Assembly (NCBI GenBank): GCA_937934775.1
Contig: CALGYL010000071.1
Span: 1-12,224 of the forward strand
DNA from: an uncultured Clostridia bacterium
GTDB lineage: Bacteria > Bacillota > Clostridia > Christensenellales > Aristaeellaceae
Direction of reading: 5' to 3'
Length of the DNA: 12,224 bases
Part shown: one piece after another, positions 1 to 8,187 of the stretch
Numbering within the stretch: the first letter of the stretch is position 1
How the letters are laid out: each line of letters begins with the position of its first letter
The notes under the pieces: generated by a model
What the model saw: only the letters and a program-made list of their open reading frames with translations
Told to the model about the DNA's origin: nothing
The model's database searches: none
Program-made: the position numbers and the translations under genes

Positions 1-2
1 TG

Positions 3-62
3 AGCATCCCCATCATCTTCAAGGGCGAGAACCGATACAAGGGGGTTTTCACAGGTGAATAG
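3..62 (+). CDS. 3' end of an unidentified plus-strand gene (partial)
   Basis: The first 62 bases are open in one plus-strand frame and end in TAG at 60-62, giving a C-terminal peptide of 19 residues that reads SIPIIFKGENRYKGVFTGE. The peptide looks like a normal beta-rich protein end, but it is too short to assign to a family. The gene would converge on the DUF5131 gene, with only 19 bases between the two stop codons. It has the same direction as the partial gene at the right edge of the window. It may be a chance open stretch; the main support is its protein-like composition and the tight convergent packing. Confidence 0.35.
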   Translation, partial: SIPIIFKGENRYKGVFTGE

Positions 63-81
63 ACGTCTTATCCGGGACAAA

Positions 82-819
82 TTATACAACATCAAATGGC
101 GGCATAGCTTGCTCAATTTTACCGTCAAGGAGTTTGCCGTTAGCTTTTTTGCTTCGCTTAATCCCATCAGATCCCCACGTCCCCCATTGTTTAAAAAAGA
201 AAGGTATGTTTTTATCATTAGCCTGGGCTTGTATTGACATAACCCATTCCAGGCTCATAGGCCGTGCTTGAACGCCGCTTTCACCTCCAACAATGATCCA
301 GTTGATATTCGATAAATCAAGTCTACCTAAGTCCTCCAACAGAGGTTCGCAAGATAAAAAACGAACAGATGATTTTATAGTTCCAAGTGTATCGATTCTT
401 GACTTGGCCTCTACATCCTCTACTGTAACCCCCAACCACACATTGGAGGGCACTGTACAATTTCTAAAATACTCAGCCATTCTTCCAGCGCGTTTTGTAA
501 GTATCTGATAACGATGATGTGCAGCTTTCTGAATTGTATCCATTACTTTATCGATAAACGAAAAAGGGACAGATTCATGGAACAAGTCTGCCATCGAACA
601 GACAAAAATCGTATGCGGCGCTTTCCATTTAATTGGCTCATCAAGAGCATCCTCGTGGATCGTTGGCAAAAAACCATTAGAATATTTCTCGACACCCATT
701 GCCTTAAGCCGATTGGCCATAATCTCAGCGTAACAATGCACGCATCCTGCTGATATCTTTGTGCAACCAGTGACGGGGTTCCAGGTTCTTTCTGTCCATT
801 CAATCTTCGTTGCGCTCAT
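82..819 (-). CDS. DUF5131 / phage Gp37-Gp68 family three-Cys-motif protein
   Basis: This 245-residue protein belongs to the Gp37/Gp68 (DUF5131) family, and its length is normal for the family. The N-terminus carries the family's cysteine cluster: C19, C26 and C29 in NPVTGCTKISAGCVHCYAE. Further typical blocks are FLSCEPLLE, GGESG followed by ARPM, and FFFKQWG near the C-terminus. The cysteine cluster and the CEPL block resemble a radical-SAM barrel with an iron-sulfur cluster, but the spacing (C-x6-C-x2-C) is not the classic CxxxCxxC and no reaction has been established that I know of. The ATG overlaps the tcmP stop as ATGA, and GGAG lies seven bases upstream, so the two genes are translationally coupled. 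TcmP is the known genomic partner of three-Cys-motif proteins, which supports the call. It is the last gene of the operon, and I see no convincing terminator after it. Confidence 0.88.
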   Translation of the reverse strand: MSATKIEWTERTWNPVTGCTKISAGCVHCYAEIMANRLKAMGVEKYSNGFLPTIHEDALDEPIKWKAPHTIFVCSMADLFHESVPFSFIDKVMDTIQKAAHHRYQILTKRAGRMAEYFRNCTVPSNVWLGVTVEDVEAKSRIDTLGTIKSSVRFLSCEPLLEDLGRLDLSNINWIIVGGESGVQARPMSLEWVMSIQAQANDKNIPFFFKQWGTWGSDGIKRSKKANGKLLDGKIEQAMPPFDVV

Positions 820-1952
820 TTTATATCTCCAAACGTAATTCGCATTTTATCTGAAAAAGTACCTTTCTTTGGCTGTTTATCTGTTGTGGGATCTTTCGCC
901 GCAACTTTTCCTTCATCATATAATTTCCTAAGAACATCTTTATAATTCTTCCTAATATATGGCCTATCAACACTATGCTCTTCGTACAGGCGCATAAAGT
1001 CAATCGTTTTACCCGCGTACTCCGATAAGAGCATGCCGCTCAATTTTTCTAACGGCGTTGATAATAAGTCAAAGATGGATCCTTGCCTGAAATGAGCATC
1101 TCGCGGATTGTATTCAAATGTTGAGACGCATTCGTTATTTTCAGAACATTCCTTATGCATAATTCCTTTCATAATATCGTATCCTAGGAAGTCCTTACTC
1201 AAGAATATCAAATGATGACTTGTTCGAGTTCCACTATCATTACGAAATCTAAATGGCAATACAAATCGGCTCCCATTCTGACGCAACGAGTCGCATAACG
1301 CCTGCACAACAATCATTTCCCGTTCATCTGGTGTTTTACAGAAGCACTCTTGTTGAAGCATGCCTAGACGCTCTTCACCAAACAAAGAAACCATATGAGC
1401 CTTTATAGCATCATTATTGACGCCCATGTTCACGCGATTATAGTTAAAGAAAAATACACAGTCGCATCCCCAATCCTTGATAATCGAGGACACTAAGTTG
1501 AGCGAAAGCCCTTTATATCCCCATGGATCGACAAAGAAAAATGCTGGCACGAGCTTTATTCGACTAAACATTTCAGCAATTTCGTCTCCAACCTCTTCAT
1601 TATAGAATGCTGGAGGGTACTTGAGCCTTTCTATACCGGGGAGTTGACTTATTGCATTTTTGAGGCTCTCGATATTTGCTAGATCCTTATCATTAAACCA
1701 CGTAACCATTCTTTCTGAAAGTTCAGGGCTGCTAAGGATGGTTTCTAAAACCAACAAGGGCGTGGATTTGCTCTGATCATCATACCTGCCTGGCCCTGCA
1801 AACAAATCAATATACGCCATTCTTTGGACGTGCTGAGGATACCTCTTCTGTGTGGCAAGTATTACTTTTGCCCAGGCATCAAAGTACTTCGCAACAATTC
1901 TTGCCTTTATCATTGATTGTTCGCGCTGCTCTTGAAAAAAGCTGTTAGCCAC
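816..1952 (-). CDS. tcmP: Three-Cys-motif partner protein TcmP
   Basis: This protein of about 378 residues matches the TcmP family, defined by its linkage to three-Cys-motif (DUF5131) proteins, one of which follows here with an ATGA overlap. From the chosen start, an IDLFAGPG block at residues 48-55 resembles the glycine-rich SAM-binding loop of a Rossmann methyltransferase. A DPWGYKG block at 142-148 resembles a DPPY-type motif, and FFFNYNRVNMG follows at 167-177. The C-terminal ~80 residues look like a winged helix. The catalytic activity is unknown; methyltransferase-like is my inference. Start choice: a GTG at 1961 is possible, but it overlaps the only Shine-Dalgarno (AGGGAG). The GTG at 1952 lies eight bases downstream of it and gives the natural beginning MANSFFQEQREQS. 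GC is low (23 of 60 bases at 1441-1500) compared with hsdM. Confidence 0.87.
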   Translation of the reverse strand: MANSFFQEQREQSMIKARIVAKYFDAWAKVILATQKRYPQHVQRMAYIDLFAGPGRYDDQSKSTPLLVLETILSSPELSERMVTWFNDKDLANIESLKNAISQLPGIERLKYPPAFYNEEVGDEIAEMFSRIKLVPAFFFVDPWGYKGLSLNLVSSIIKDWGCDCVFFFNYNRVNMGVNNDAIKAHMVSLFGEERLGMLQQECFCKTPDEREMIVVQALCDSLRQNGSRFVLPFRFRNDSGTRTSHHLIFLSKDFLGYDIMKGIMHKECSENNECVSTFEYNPRDAHFRQGSIFDLLSTPLEKLSGMLLSEYAGKTIDFMRLYEEHSVDRPYIRKNYKDVLRKLYDEGKVAAKDPTTDKQPKKGTFSDKMRITFGDIK

Positions 1953-1960
1953 ACATGTCA

Positions 1961-1968
1961 CTCCCTTT
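1961..1968 (-). promoter_or_regulatory. Shine-Dalgarno that decides the tcmP start
   Basis: The minus strand reads AAAGGGAG here. It overlaps the first possible GTG codon (1961) but sits eight bases before the second in-frame GTG (1952). This favours the shorter TcmP. An ATG at 1956 is out of frame and hits a stop after three codons. Confidence 0.6.
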
Positions 1969-1990
1969 CAAGTTTCACAGATGGTTCCGG

Positions 1991-4945
1991 TTAGTTCCAA
2001 TTGTGTACATTTTCTTGATACGTCATGTTGAACACCATATCGGACAACCACTTCTTGAAGGAAGGATTGTCCTGAAACTGCTTGAACAGCTCCATGTTGT
2101 CCGACATAATAGAAAAGATCACCTGCTGCAAGGCGCGCTCACTCTCCATGCGCGCGTTTTGTTTGTCGGAGTTCTTCATGGCGTTCTGATATTTCTCGTC
2201 CTTGAATACCATGCCTGGGATGGCCAGAATCTGTCTACGCACATTGTCGGCATCGCTCCATTCAATGTTGCCGAACATATCATTAAACGCAGACAAAATG
2301 GACGACAGCAGATCCATCTCCGGATCGTTCTTCATGCCAACCTTCCCGGCGGGAACGGGATCAACCTCAGCGTCCTCATCCTCCAACACAAGCGACATGG
2401 ACTCCTGCGCCTCAAGCCGATAGCTATCCAGATCAATGGATTCCAATATACCCTGCGACAGATCATCATCCTGCGGTGACGGTAACTTGGGTATTAGTAG
2501 GTTCAAGAAGATGGAGAGCTTCTCCCAATCTGGATTACCGTAAGGCAATATCGCGCCGAGGAAACCATAAGTGCGCACGAATGATTTGGCTGCGCTCTTG
2601 AACTTGATCTGGTCTTCCAGATGCAGTTTTTTGTACACCGCCGCGCAAGCATCCAGAATCGGGTCGAGTCGATCACGCTCTGCACCGTTCAGGTACAGAG
2701 CAACCAAACTCTCTACGTGGTCTGATGAGTACACTTCATATTGCTCCATAATGGCGATTACGTCATAAAGCTTATTCGGGTCAGTCTCTCCGGAAAGGAT
2801 CGTTGTGCGGTAGTACTGTGAGAACGAATCAATAATTGCCTGCGGATTGTTGGCGAAATCCAGCACAAACGTGTCGTGCTTCTTCGGATGCGCACGGTTC
2901 AAGCGCGACAATGTCTGTACGGCCTTAATATCGGTGAGAATTTTGTCGACGTACATCGTATGCAGCAGCGGTTCGTCATAGCCAGTCTGGAACATTTCCG
3001 CCACAATCAGAAAACGATAGGGATCTTTCTTAAACGTCTTTGGTATTGAGGCGTCCGGGAAGCCGTTCATACCTGCGGACGTCAGCGCGGGCTGGCCCTC
3101 ACCCATTGCGCGCTCCCCAGAAAAGGCGATAATTGCCTTATACGGGCTGTGCCGTGCGGAGAGGGATTGATTCACTGCGTGGTAATACTCAATACAGCGT
3201 GGGATGCTGGCCGTCACGACCATCGCCCGCGCCTGACCGCCGATCTTGCCCTTGGCGATCACTTGCTCGTGAAAATGCTCCACCATCATATTGGCTTTCT
3301 GGCCGATGGTAAAGGAGTCGCTTTCGACGAACGCCCGCAGCTTCTTCTGGGACTTCTTCCTGTCGAACATCGGGTCGTCCTCGACCGTCTTCATCACGCG
3401 ATAAAAGCTCTGGATGGGCGTATAGTATTTCAGCACGTCCAGAATGAAACCTTCTTGAATCGCCTGCTTCATCGTGTAGACGTGGAAAGGCCGGTGCTTG
3501 ACTTTGTCGCCTTCCTGGAAGGGCACGCCAAAGGTTTCCAGCGTTTTGTTCTTGGGCGTTGCCGTAAAGGCAAAATAACTGGCGTTTTTCAGCAGCTTTC
3601 GCCCTTCCATCATGGCGTTGATCATGTCCTCGTTGTCCATTTCATCAGCAGAAGCGAGACCGGACAGCGCCAGATTCATCTTGGCGGAGGTTCTGCCGCT
3701 CTGCCCGCTGTGCGCTTCATCGATGAGGATGGCGAAGTGGTTCCCCTTGTGATCCGCGCCCAAATCAGGCAGGATAAAGGGGAACTTTTCGATGGTGGTG
3801 ACGATGATGCGTTTGCCATCAGCAATGGCTTTGCGCAGGTCTCCGGAATGCTCCGCCCACGCCACGGTGTTTCCCACCTGCATGAACTGCCGGATGGTAT
3901 CCCGAATCTGTTTGTCGAGAATCACGCGGTCGGTCACCACGATGACGGAATCGATCAGCGGATGTCCGGCAGTGTCAAAAAGGCCAATCAACTGATGCGC
4001 CAACCACGCAATGGTATTGCTCTTGCCGCTGCCCGCGCTGTGCTGAATCAGATATTTCCGCCCTACTCCATTTGACTGCACATTGCGAATCATTTCTTCA
4101 ACGGCGTCCAGCTGATGATAGCGCGGCCAAATCTGGGTCACGGACTTCTTCTTGGTCTCCGGGTCTTCCTTTTCCACAACCTGCGCGTAGTTTTCAATGA
4201 TGCGGTGCAGCTTTTCCCTCGTCAAGATGTCCTTCCACAGGTAGTCGGTCATAAGGCCGTCTGGGTTGGGCGGATTGCCCGCACCGTCGTGATAGCCCTT
4301 GTCAAACGGAAGAAACCAGCTGGATTTGCCGTCCAGACGGGTGCAGAATTTCACGCGCGCATCGTCCAAAGCGAAATGCACCATACAGCGCTTAAACTGG
4401 AACAACAGTTCCTTCGGGTCGCGGTCGACCTGGTACTGGTATACCGCGTCGTCCACGTTCTGCTTGGTGAGCTGGTTTTTTAGTTCAAAGGTGATGATTG
4501 GCAGGCCGTTGATGAAAATGCACAGATCCAGTGCAAGGCGGGTCGAATCGCTCGAATACTGCAGCTGGCGCGTGACGCTGAAAATATTTTTCCCGTACAG
4601 CAGCTTCGCCTTGGCGTTGTGTTCGTTGGGCGTCAGGTAGAACAGGATCAGATTGGCGGGATAGGCCTTGATGCCGTTGCGCAGCACGTCGATGATGCCG
4701 CGCTTGGCAATTTCACCCTGCAGGCGGTCGAGGAACTGCCTGCGCTTCAGGTCGCTCTTGAACACGCCCAACTTGTCCATCGCTTCCGGCTGGGTATCGG
4801 ATAGGAAGCGAAACAGACGCGTCTCGTCGATGGCGCGGTCACGGCTGTAATCGGCGCTCAAGCCCTGCTCGTAGCCATTGTGTTCCACAAGCCACTGAAC
4901 GATCAGCGATTCAAGGCCGCTTTCCTTCGTGTTGGTACACGCCAT
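1991..4945 (-). CDS. hsdR: Type I restriction enzyme R subunit (translocase and endonuclease)
   Basis: HsdR is the ATP-driven DNA translocase and nuclease of the HsdR2M2S1 restriction complex. The 984-residue protein is full length for the family. A PD-(D/E)xK nuclease domain occupies roughly residues 1-250, with D140 and E154/K156 (in FELK) as the likely catalytic residues. The SF2 motor follows: a Q-motif-like PRYHQLD at 274-280, Walker A with GSGKS at 305-309, a DEAH box at 409-412, TATP at 461-464, and motif VI as RLNR at 681-684. The remaining C-terminal ~280 residues are the helical region that docks on HsdM. The ATG has a near-perfect AGGAGGA seven bases upstream, the strongest ribosome binding site in the window. 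It starts three bases after the hsdS stop. All visible catalytic motifs are intact, so the enzyme is probably active. Confidence 0.97.
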   Translation of the reverse strand: MACTNTKESGLESLIVQWLVEHNGYEQGLSADYSRDRAIDETRLFRFLSDTQPEAMDKLGVFKSDLKRRQFLDRLQGEIAKRGIIDVLRNGIKAYPANLILFYLTPNEHNAKAKLLYGKNIFSVTRQLQYSSDSTRLALDLCIFINGLPIITFELKNQLTKQNVDDAVYQYQVDRDPKELLFQFKRCMVHFALDDARVKFCTRLDGKSSWFLPFDKGYHDGAGNPPNPDGLMTDYLWKDILTREKLHRIIENYAQVVEKEDPETKKKSVTQIWPRYHQLDAVEEMIRNVQSNGVGRKYLIQHSAGSGKSNTIAWLAHQLIGLFDTAGHPLIDSVIVVTDRVILDKQIRDTIRQFMQVGNTVAWAEHSGDLRKAIADGKRIIVTTIEKFPFILPDLGADHKGNHFAILIDEAHSGQSGRTSAKMNLALSGLASADEMDNEDMINAMMEGRKLLKNASYFAFTATPKNKTLETFGVPFQEGDKVKHRPFHVYTMKQAIQEGFILDVLKYYTPIQSFYRVMKTVEDDPMFDRKKSQKKLRAFVESDSFTIGQKANMMVEHFHEQVIAKGKIGGQARAMVVTASIPRCIEYYHAVNQSLSARHSPYKAIIAFSGERAMGEGQPALTSAGMNGFPDASIPKTFKKDPYRFLIVAEMFQTGYDEPLLHTMYVDKILTDIKAVQTLSRLNRAHPKKHDTFVLDFANNPQAIIDSFSQYYRTTILSGETDPNKLYDVIAIMEQYEVYSSDHVESLVALYLNGAERDRLDPILDACAAVYKKLHLEDQIKFKSAAKSFVRTYGFLGAILPYGNPDWEKLSIFLNLLIPKLPSPQDDDLSQGILESIDLDSYRLEAQESMSLVLEDEDAEVDPVPAGKVGMKNDPEMDLLSSILSAFNDMFGNIEWSDADNVRRQILAIPGMVFKDEKYQNAMKNSDKQNARMESERALQQVIFSIMSDNMELFKQFQDNPSFKKWLSDMVFNMTYQENVHNWN

Positions 4946-4948
4946 GAG

Positions 4949-6313
4949 TCATTCCTCCTGTTCTTTGGCTTCTTCAAGAACCTCGCCCTCGTCTGGTTCG
5001 TCTTCTCCGGTCGCGCTCTCCTCGGCCATCTCAAAGTCCGGGATTTCGACGTCGCGCACGTCGATTTGGCCGGTGACGACATCTGAGATCAGGCGGGTGC
5101 GGTATTCTACAAGCTTCGTAAGGCTACACGTAATTCCGCTGATTATCAATTCTGTACTTTTAGTAATCGCGTCGATCCTACTGGCAATTTCTTCCTGACT
5201 TTCGAGAGAAGGCAATATGACCCGAATCTTCTTGATATCCGTATGTGACAGTTTTGGCATTGTTCCACTTGAACCTTTAGCTGCGCGCTCAATTTGATGC
5301 CTAGCCAGAGACGACATCAAGTAGTACATGATGTACTTTGGAACGGCCATCTTTTCATTTATCAATAGACGATAAATCAAATCTGAAAAAATGGTTTTTT
5401 CATCAATTCCATCTACGATGCAAACTTCGCCCACAAGGTTGCGGGTATTAGACCGTGTCATGAGAAGATCTCCTTCTCGCAACATCAATTGCTGTGGCAC
5501 CGATGCAGCTACATCGATGGGCTTATTTGCGCCAGCATGGAATACGCCATGTTTGATCGCTGATAATGTCAAAACATGCCATTGCTCAGACGAATTTGTT
5601 TCTTCTCCAGCATTTGGGCTCCATCCCTGTTCAATTCCGTTAAGTAGTTGGCTCAGATTCGCAACTTTACAATTCGCATTTATGGAAGACAAGGCTCCTT
5701 TCAAAGAATTAGGGACCTCTTCTATGCCGCATATTGTACTCGAAATAAGCTTCGTCTCGCGTTCGCGAAGGACACTAATTTGATGCTTTTTCGCCGCGAT
5801 CAGCTTGTTGATCTTCGACACCTGCCAGTCCAGATAGCGCACGATTTGGTCCTGCTCGGCGCGGGGAGGGATAGGAAGCTTCATATTTTTCAGCAACGAA
5901 TATGAGAGAGTCAATCTAATTCCAGTCCCCATACCATTGAACAGCTTTATTGCGTCGAGTGATTTTAAAAGATAGCAATAATAAGATGCATTTACATCAG
6001 AGCGCGGACGAACCGATATGTATGCAGAAGTAATGATTCCCCTTTGCTTGACGGCAGCTACCCGCTGCGTGACAAAGTCATAATTTAAGTTTAGCCCATT
6101 AATCATAATGTCGTTGGGTTCGACGATAGTGTACTTTTTGAACGTTTCTTTCAACACTTCATCAATTTCAAAGCGCTTTTTTGGAACGATATCACCGAAT
6201 CGAAACTGTAAAGCATTTAATTCTTCCAAAAATGAATTCTGAGTAGCGTTCTCTTGAAGTATCGAAGCAAAGCGGAGCGTCTTCCATGTTGGACGATAAG
6301 TATGTGCATTCAT
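4949..6313 (-). CDS. hsdS: Type I restriction-modification specificity subunit S
   Basis: HsdS recognises the bipartite DNA target for both methylation and restriction. The 454-residue protein has the standard layout. TRD1 covers about residues 15-145. A central conserved helix region lies at 146-200 and begins with LPIPPRAEQDQIVRYLD. TRD2 covers about 205-370, and a distal conserved region at 371-425 ends in SDVVTGQIDVR. The paired phrases AEQDQI and SQEEIA mark the starts of the two spacer helices. A strongly acidic tail, rich in Glu and Asp, fills residues 428-454. The ATG overlaps the hsdM stop as ATGA, so translation is coupled. The DNA of the TRDs is much richer in AT than that of the conserved regions, as expected for exchangeable recognition domains. 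The target sequence cannot be read from the protein. Confidence 0.96.
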   Translation of the reverse strand: MNAHTYRPTWKTLRFASILQENATQNSFLEELNALQFRFGDIVPKKRFEIDEVLKETFKKYTIVEPNDIMINGLNLNYDFVTQRVAAVKQRGIITSAYISVRPRSDVNASYYCYLLKSLDAIKLFNGMGTGIRLTLSYSLLKNMKLPIPPRAEQDQIVRYLDWQVSKINKLIAAKKHQISVLRERETKLISSTICGIEEVPNSLKGALSSINANCKVANLSQLLNGIEQGWSPNAGEETNSSEQWHVLTLSAIKHGVFHAGANKPIDVAASVPQQLMLREGDLLMTRSNTRNLVGEVCIVDGIDEKTIFSDLIYRLLINEKMAVPKYIMYYLMSSLARHQIERAAKGSSGTMPKLSHTDIKKIRVILPSLESQEEIASRIDAITKSTELIISGITCSLTKLVEYRTRLISDVVTGQIDVRDVEIPDFEMAEESATGEDEPDEGEVLEEAKEQEE

Positions 6314-8145
6314 CCCTCCAGCCCTCCGAGGATCTCCGCCATCATCCCGTCAGTTTCCTTCTCAAGCGCCCGCAAGTCGGCGATGATCTCCGTCATGGCC
6401 CGCAACTCCACCGGCTTATAGAAGTATTTGGTAAAACTCAGTTCATAGCCGATCTGGGTTTTCTTCTCATCCACCCACGCTTCCGGCGCATAAGGGCGCA
6501 CTTCTTTCTCCATGAAGGCGTCTATGCCGCCTTCATATGTAAAGGGAATGATCTCGCTGTCGGTCTTGTCCTTATCCGGTATGGGTTTCCCCTTTTTGTC
6601 GCGCTGGGGCCTGCCATGCTCGTCCACCAGCGGCTGCAGTACCGACACCTTCCAGTAGCCGAACTCCTCGTTCGGGAAGATGCGACTGACTTCGCTTTCT
6701 TCCATCGCCATGAAGATACGGACGATCTCCGCGCGGATTTCAGGCGTAAGCTCGCAGTTCTTTTCGCCCATGTTCTTGCGCAGCGGCGATTTCATACCGG
6801 TGGCGTCGATCAACTGAATCCTGCCTTTCCGCCGGTCTTCTTTGCGGTTGGATAGCACCCAGATAAATGTGCCGATTCCTGTGTTGTAGAACATTTTCTC
6901 AGGCAGGGCGATGATCGCCTCCACCAGATCGCTTTCAATGAGATACCGCCGCGCGTTGCTCTCGCCTGAGCCTGCGTCGCCTGTGAACAGCGAGGAGCCG
7001 TTGTGCACCTCCGCGATGCGGCTGCCGAGGGCGGTATCCTTTTTCATCTTGGACACGTTGTTGAGGAGGAACAGCAGCTGGCCGTCGCTGGAGCGCGGGA
7101 TCATCGCCAATTGTTCGCCGCTTTCCAGATAGGCGTTGAAGCGGCTGTCTAGAATATCCTTCTTGCCGCCCATCTTTTCGGCGTCCACCTTCCAGCTCTT
7201 GCCGTAGGGTGGATTGGACAGCATGAAGTCAAACTGCCGGGAGGCGTTCTGGTCGATGGACAGCGTGGAGCCGAAGCCGATATGCTCCGCCTGATCGCCG
7301 TCGCCCTTGAGCAACATGTCCGCCTTGGCGATGGCATAGGTTTCCGGGTTGATTTCCTGCCCAAACAGATGGATGGACACTTGCTTTCCCGTCTGCTCAG
7401 CCAGACTGAGCAATCTGTCCTGCGCCACCGTGAGCATACCGCCCGTACCGCAGGCACCGTCATAGCACGAATAGGTCGCGTCCATCACCTGATCGGCAAT
7501 CGGCGCGAACACGAGGTCTGCCATCAATTCCACGACGTCGCGGGGCGTCCAGTGCTCACCGGCTTCCTCGTTGTTCGCCTCGTTGAAGCGGCGCACCAGT
7601 TCCTCAAAGACAGTGCCCATCGCGTGATTATCAAGCGCGGGCAATCGTATCTCCGACTTGCTGTCATCCCGGTAGACGGGATTAGGGCTCAAGTTGATGG
7701 TGGGGGAAACGAACTTCTCGATCAACGCGCCGAGGATGTCCGCATCGATCATGGTGTCGATCTGATTGCGGAACTTGAACTTCTCAAGTATCTCCTGTAC
7801 GTTGGGCGAAAACCCATCCAGATACGCTTCGAAGTCGGTCTTGAGCTGCTGCTTCTTGGCGCGGCTGGTCAGGTCACGCAGGCGGAATCGGGAACTGTTG
7901 CAAAACGCCTGACCGGCGGCGTTGCAAAGCGCAGGCCATTGGTTGGATATACCCGCCGCATCCAGCGTCTTCTTCATGGCTTGTACCGTTTCAAAGGAAT
8001 CCTCCAGCACGGCGTCCAGACGGCGAATGACCGTCATGGGCAGGATCACGTCCCGATACTTGCCGCGCACATATACGTCGCGCAGACAATCGTCCGCAAT
8101 GCCCCAAATAAAGTTTGTGATTGTATTTTGCATTTGGCTGTCCAT
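6310..8145 (-). CDS. hsdM: Type I restriction-modification DNA methyltransferase subunit M
   Basis: HsdM is the SAM-dependent N6-adenine methyltransferase of the type I complex; it protects host sites with HsdS and is part of the restriction complex. The 611-residue protein has a helical HsdM N-terminal domain (about 1-170) beginning with MQNTITNFIWGIADDCLRD. The typical EHWTPRDVVELM block starts at residue 197. The SAM-binding motif I, DGACGTGGML, lies at 229-238, and the catalytic motif IV NPPY at 311-314. The motif I and NPPY pairing is that of gamma-class N6-adenine enzymes. The ATG at 8145 has GAGGAG eight bases upstream. The gene follows the XRE gene by 42 bases and overlaps hsdS by four. 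The sequence is GC-rich (40 of 60 bases at 7501-7560). No key residue appears to be missing. Confidence 0.97.
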   Translation of the reverse strand: MDSQMQNTITNFIWGIADDCLRDVYVRGKYRDVILPMTVIRRLDAVLEDSFETVQAMKKTLDAAGISNQWPALCNAAGQAFCNSSRFRLRDLTSRAKKQQLKTDFEAYLDGFSPNVQEILEKFKFRNQIDTMIDADILGALIEKFVSPTINLSPNPVYRDDSKSEIRLPALDNHAMGTVFEELVRRFNEANNEEAGEHWTPRDVVELMADLVFAPIADQVMDATYSCYDGACGTGGMLTVAQDRLLSLAEQTGKQVSIHLFGQEINPETYAIAKADMLLKGDGDQAEHIGFGSTLSIDQNASRQFDFMLSNPPYGKSWKVDAEKMGGKKDILDSRFNAYLESGEQLAMIPRSSDGQLLFLLNNVSKMKKDTALGSRIAEVHNGSSLFTGDAGSGESNARRYLIESDLVEAIIALPEKMFYNTGIGTFIWVLSNRKEDRRKGRIQLIDATGMKSPLRKNMGEKNCELTPEIRAEIVRIFMAMEESEVSRIFPNEEFGYWKVSVLQPLVDEHGRPQRDKKGKPIPDKDKTDSEIIPFTYEGGIDAFMEKEVRPYAPEAWVDEKKTQIGYELSFTKYFYKPVELRAMTEIIADLRALEKETDGMMAEILGGLEG

Positions 8146-8168
8146 ATCATTTTCTCCTCGTCAACCCA

Positions 8169-8183
8169 AAGGCGGTAAGCCTT
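8169..8183 (-). other. Small stem-loop between the XRE gene and hsdM
   Basis: On the minus strand AAGGC, a five-base loop and GCCTT form a 5-bp stem just after the XRE stop, followed by a short TTTGGG. It is too short and lacks the T-run of an efficient terminator. It could reduce read-through from the upstream genes into hsdM, act as an mRNA processing or stability element, or be chance. Confidence 0.25.
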
Positions 8184-8187
8184 CGTA

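Noticed and set aside
1..81. Terminator for the minus-strand operon
   Set aside because: No stem followed by a T-run is visible on the minus strand after the DUF5131 stop; termination may lie beyond the left edge.
3149..4075. Long plus-strand open frame (308 codons) opposite hsdR
   Set aside because: It lies wholly antisense to the conserved helicase domain of HsdR and its translation has no recognisable domain; it follows from GC-rich codon structure of the real gene.
7282..8178. Long plus-strand open frame (298 codons) opposite hsdM
   Set aside because: It is antisense to motif-bearing HsdM sequence, with no ribosome binding site or family resemblance; a shadow frame.
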